From positions 1 to 8,655 of the forward strand of contig JAGVBL010000222.1 in assembly GCA_020059785.1 (NCBI GenBank): a stretch of DNA of 8,655 bases, written 5' to 3'. The position numbers and the translations under genes are program-made. Below, piece after piece: positions 7,482 through 8,655 of this stretch. The notes beneath the pieces were generated by a model. It saw only the letters and a program-made list of their open reading frames with translations, was not told the origin of the DNA and did not search any database. This DNA comes from Ignavibacteriales bacterium. GTDB taxonomy: Bacteria; Bacteroidota; Ignavibacteria; Ignavibacteriales; Melioribacteraceae. The stretch's first letter is position 1; every line of letters begins with the position of its first letter.

Positions 7482-7488
7482 TACTCAA
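7461..7488 (-). promoter_or_regulatory. Candidate promoter of the ars operon
   Basis: On the minus strand TTGAGT (7483-7488) and TATGAT (7461-7466) are separated by 16 bases, a reasonable sigma-70-like pair, about 50 bases upstream of the arsR start. A Bacteroidota-type -7 box TATATTTG also occurs closer in (about 7436-7443), but I find no TTG partner at the right distance. Either could be the real promoter. Confidence 0.35.
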
Positions 7489-7511
7489 GAAAAATAAATC
7501 ATACATCGCCC

Positions 7512-7601
7512 ATTGATGCTGTGAACAACGAGATAGTCCGGCTGGTTTATGAGTTATGTGGGTTAATTGAGGAAGAAATAAAGATTGTTGAATCCCCCTA
7601 A
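7512..7601 (+). pseudogene. Decayed C-terminus of a restriction-modification N6-adenine DNA methylase
   Basis: A plus-strand frame reads IDAVNNEIVRLVYELCGLIE and then EEIKIVESP before a stop. From memory, the motif LVYELYGLTEEEIKIVE is the usual last stretch of class I N6-adenine DNA methylases and type IIG restriction-modification enzymes. It corresponds to the end of the specificity region, and the rest of the gene is absent. The frame stays open somewhat further upstream (about 7479) without recognisable protein. The final Ser-Pro-stop comes from the C-rich repeat that begins at 7589-7593, so the native end was probably altered where the repeat entered. No start codon or function remains. 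Confidence 0.55.
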
Positions 7602-7623
7602 ATCCCCCTTTTCCAAAGGGGGA
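7589..7623. repeat. C-rich hairpin repeat with TCCCCC direct repeats
   Basis: TCCCCCTAAA (7593-7602) is followed at once by TCCCCCTTTT (7603-7612). The second pairs with AAAGGGGGA (7615-7623): a nine-base stem, TCCCCCTTT against AAAGGGGGA, with a three-base loop. The leading TGAATCCCCCT (7589-7599) recurs exactly at 8345-8355, at the end of the DUF559 gene. Such C-run/G-run elements are dispersed repeats in many genomes. It is not positioned as a terminator for any intact gene. Confidence 0.65.
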
Positions 7624-7735
7624 CTTTTTAAAAACGAATCCCTAATTCATTTAAGAATTTTTAAATCAAGTTCTTATTACAATAATAATCTTCTAAATTA
7701 GATTACCCGTTTATAAATGAAGAATCTTTAAAAAC
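7624..7735. other. AT-rich spacer in the repeat strip
   Basis: I see no reading frame, RNA or strong repeat here, only short AT-rich dyads such as AATCT/AGATT that are expected by chance. It lies in the 534-base gene-free stretch between arsR and the DUF559 gene (7412-7945). That stretch otherwise holds the ars promoter/operators, a methylase remnant, the C-rich hairpin and two copies of a double-hairpin repeat. Confidence 0.5.
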
Positions 7736-7780
7736 AGTCTCTCTTTTCTAAAGAGGAACACGGCTTTCTACCGATGATCC
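7736..7780 (+). repeat. Double-hairpin repeat, diverged copy 1
   Basis: This is an imperfect copy of the element at 7890-7936, in direct orientation and 154 bases before it. Shared words are AGTC, TTCTAAAGAGG, AC, CGGCTTT and CCGA. Substitutions weaken both hairpins: the second arm CGGCTTTAGCCG has become CGGCTTTCTACCG. It appears to be an older, decayed copy. Confidence 0.6.
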
Positions 7781-7889
7781 ATTTAAATATCTTCAGGATG
7801 GAATTGCAAATATTTTTTTATCAGATTAATATTACTATGTGCAACCATACAATTATTCCACGTAAATATTATGATTGAATTCTTTTAAT
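7781..7889. other. Spacer between the two double-hairpin repeats
   Basis: About 110 AT-rich bases lie between the two direct copies. I recognise no coding potential or hairpin of note on either strand. It could be the interior of a small non-autonomous element flanked by the repeats, or ordinary spacer. Confidence 0.4.
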
Positions 7890-7936
7890 AGTCCCTCTCT
7901 TCTAAAGAGGGACGCGGCTTTAGCCGAGGGAGATTC
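7890..7936 (+). repeat. Double-hairpin repeat, well-kept copy 2, just before the DUF559 gene
   Basis: The first hairpin pairs TCCCTCT (7892-7898) with AGAGGGA (7906-7912). The second pairs CGGCT (7915-7919) with AGCCG (7922-7926) over a TT loop. TCCCTC can alternatively pair with the outer GAGGGA (7926-7931), so the element can switch between two folds. It ends about 10 bases before the DUF559 start codon, and its GGGAG is the only Shine-Dalgarno-like word upstream of that gene. Confidence 0.7.
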
Positions 7937-7945
7937 AAAAGATTA

Positions 7946-8347
7946 ATGAAACACAATAATCTAACCACAAACAAACGCTGCTTACCATACAATCCCGGTT
8001 TAAAGGAGTATGCGCGGGATATGCGTAACAATTCTACCAAAGGTGAAATCAAATTCTGGTGTGAACTTTTACGCAGCAGAAAATCCGGATATCAGTTTTA
8101 CCGTCAGAAGCACTTACTGAACTATATTGTTGATTTCTATTGCGCCGCATTAAAATTGGTAATTGAAATTGACGGCACAAGTCATCTTGATAAACAGGAA
8201 TACGATGCAAACAGGGACAAAGATTTAGGCAAGCTTGGATTAAAAGTAGTCCACTACAACGACATGAATGTGTTACATAATTTTCATTTAATTGAGAGTG
8301 ATTTTAAAAAGCAATTAGAGGCTAGAAAAAAAGAGTTGGGTTTATGA
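7946..8347 (+). CDS. DUF559 domain protein, Vsr-like PD-(D/E)XK endonuclease family
   Basis: This 133-residue protein is a complete single-domain DUF559 member. In order it shows ARDMRNNSTKGEIKFWCELL (23-42), with Glu34 in the position of the conserved acidic residue of the first helix. Next come GYQFYRQKHLLNYIVDFYC (48-66) with Asp63, and KLVIEIDGTSHLDKQEYDAN (70-89) with Glu74 and Asp76. YDANRDKDLGKLGLKVVHYN (86-105) closes the fold. These acidic residues plus Gln54 fit a PD-(D/E)XK nuclease related to the Vsr mismatch endonuclease. Biochemical activity of the family is little known, so DNA cleavage is inferred from fold only. The gene is enclosed by repeats: the double hairpin ends 10-15 bases before the ATG, and its stop codon overlaps a TGAATCCCCCT word also found upstream at 7589. 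No methylase partner is intact nearby, which argues against a working restriction or Vsr/Dcm pair. Confidence 0.9.
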   Translation: MKHNNLTTNKRCLPYNPGLKEYARDMRNNSTKGEIKFWCELLRSRKSGYQFYRQKHLLNYIVDFYCAALKLVIEIDGTSHLDKQEYDANRDKDLGKLGLKVVHYNDMNVLHNFHLIESDFKKQLEARKKELGL

Positions 8348-8355
8348 ATCCCCCT
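8345..8355 (+). repeat. TGAATCCCCCT word, second copy of the one at 7589-7599
   Basis: These 11 bases are identical to 7589-7599, and the match continues loosely with a T-run, as after the second TCCCCC at 7603. It includes the stop codon of the DUF559 gene. The two copies bound a segment of about 770 bases that holds all the double-hairpin repeats and the nuclease gene. Confidence 0.55.
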
Positions 8356-8392
8356 TTTATTAATGTGTGGAATATTTTTTATATTTTTTCTT

Positions 8393-8418
8393 GTAGGGAA
8401 TGGTCCATGACCATTCCC
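8393..8418 (+). repeat. REP-like palindrome with GTAG foot, upstream of the RAYT gene
   Basis: GGGAATGGTC (8396-8405) and GACCATTCCC (8409-8418) form a perfect ten-base stem with a three-base CAT loop. The tetranucleotide GTAG (8393-8396) sits at its 5' foot, overlapping the first stem base. Known REP elements mobilised by RAYT proteins are hairpins preceded by GTAG or GGAG. A RAYT gene starts 125 bases further on. It could also act as a terminator for the DUF559 gene, but no T-run follows the stem. Confidence 0.65.
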
Positions 8419-8542
8419 AATTATTTAATTTTGCAATGGATCTTTTTTATTAAATGCATTAAATAAAATTTTATGTACAGTCAGAGACCGTTCTTTACAC
8501 ACAAAATAAATATTATTTTTAAATGAATTTTTTGTGAAATAA

Positions 8543-8655
8543 ATGGTAAATAACCTACCAAACCGGAAACGAAACCGATATAAGGATTTCGATTACTCAA
8601 ACGATGGATATTATTTTATAACAACCTGTGTCGAAAACCGAATAAATTATTTCGG
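8543..8655 (+). CDS. REP-associated Y1 transposase (RAYT), N-terminal piece cut by window edge
   Basis: The first 37 residues are in the window: MVNNLPNRKRNRYKDFDYSN then DGYYFITTCVENRINYF. The segment YDYS/FDYS-x-x-GYYFITTCVENR-x-x-YFG is the characteristic start of RAYT/IS200-like transposases, which use a single catalytic tyrosine to cut and join single-stranded REP hairpins. The catalytic HUH motif and tyrosine lie beyond the right edge, so activity cannot be judged. The start is fixed by a stop codon (8540-8542) immediately before the ATG. No clear ribosome binding site is visible. The REP-like hairpin at 8393-8418 is a likely substrate. Family assignment is from a short stretch but is distinctive. 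Confidence 0.82.
   Translation, partial: MVNNLPNRKRNRYKDFDYSNDGYYFITTCVENRINYF

Noticed and set aside
7736..7936. CRISPR array
   Set aside because: There are only two diverged copies 154 bases apart, the repeats are double hairpins, and no cas gene is present.
7946..8347. Working restriction or Vsr/Dcm repair system
   Set aside because: The only nearby methylase is a short relic, and the DUF559 protein is not a canonical Vsr.

Overview
The window looks like chromosome from an AT-rich member of the Bacteroidota/Ignavibacteriota/Chlorobiota group. The main reason is the predicted secreted S41 peptidase, which ends in a type IX secretion (Por) sorting domain, a system confined to that group. 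Weak or absent Shine-Dalgarno sequences on several genes agree with this. An Ignavibacteria-like organism is my best guess, but it is an inference from style and no marker gene is present.

Layout: (1) 2-1360, minus strand: a SulP-family anion permease cut off by the left edge inside its STAS domain. (2) 1526-2146, plus: a small class I SAM-dependent methyltransferase of unknown substrate. (3) 2189-4141, minus: the S41/tricorn-type peptidase with signal peptide and type IX sorting domain. (4) 4142-4681: an AT-rich gap that contains the decayed 3' end of a second copy of the methyltransferase, so the peptidase gene is bracketed by two related methyltransferase tails. (5) 7411 down to 4682, minus: a complete arsenic operon, arsR-arsM-arsC-acr3, with a candidate promoter/operator of two inverted repeats in front. 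The two gaps around arsC carry inverted copies of a CACAGAG-type repeat. (6) 7490-8655: an accessory, repeat-rich strip. It holds the decayed C-terminus of what looks like an N6-adenine DNA methylase/type IIG enzyme, C-rich hairpins, two copies of a double-hairpin repeat, an intact DUF559 (Vsr-like) nuclease gene, a REP-like palindrome with a GTAG foot, and the start of a REP-associated Y1 transposase (RAYT) cut by the right edge.

How the parts work together: the arsenic cluster is a self-contained circuit. ArsR senses arsenite and derepresses, ArsC reduces arsenate, ArsM methylates arsenite, and Acr3 exports arsenite. The right-hand strip reads as a small mobile or repeat-propagating neighbourhood. 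The REP hairpin next to a RAYT fits known RAYT biology. The DUF559 gene bounded by matching TGAATCCCCCT words is the least explained arrangement and the best candidate for something not yet described.
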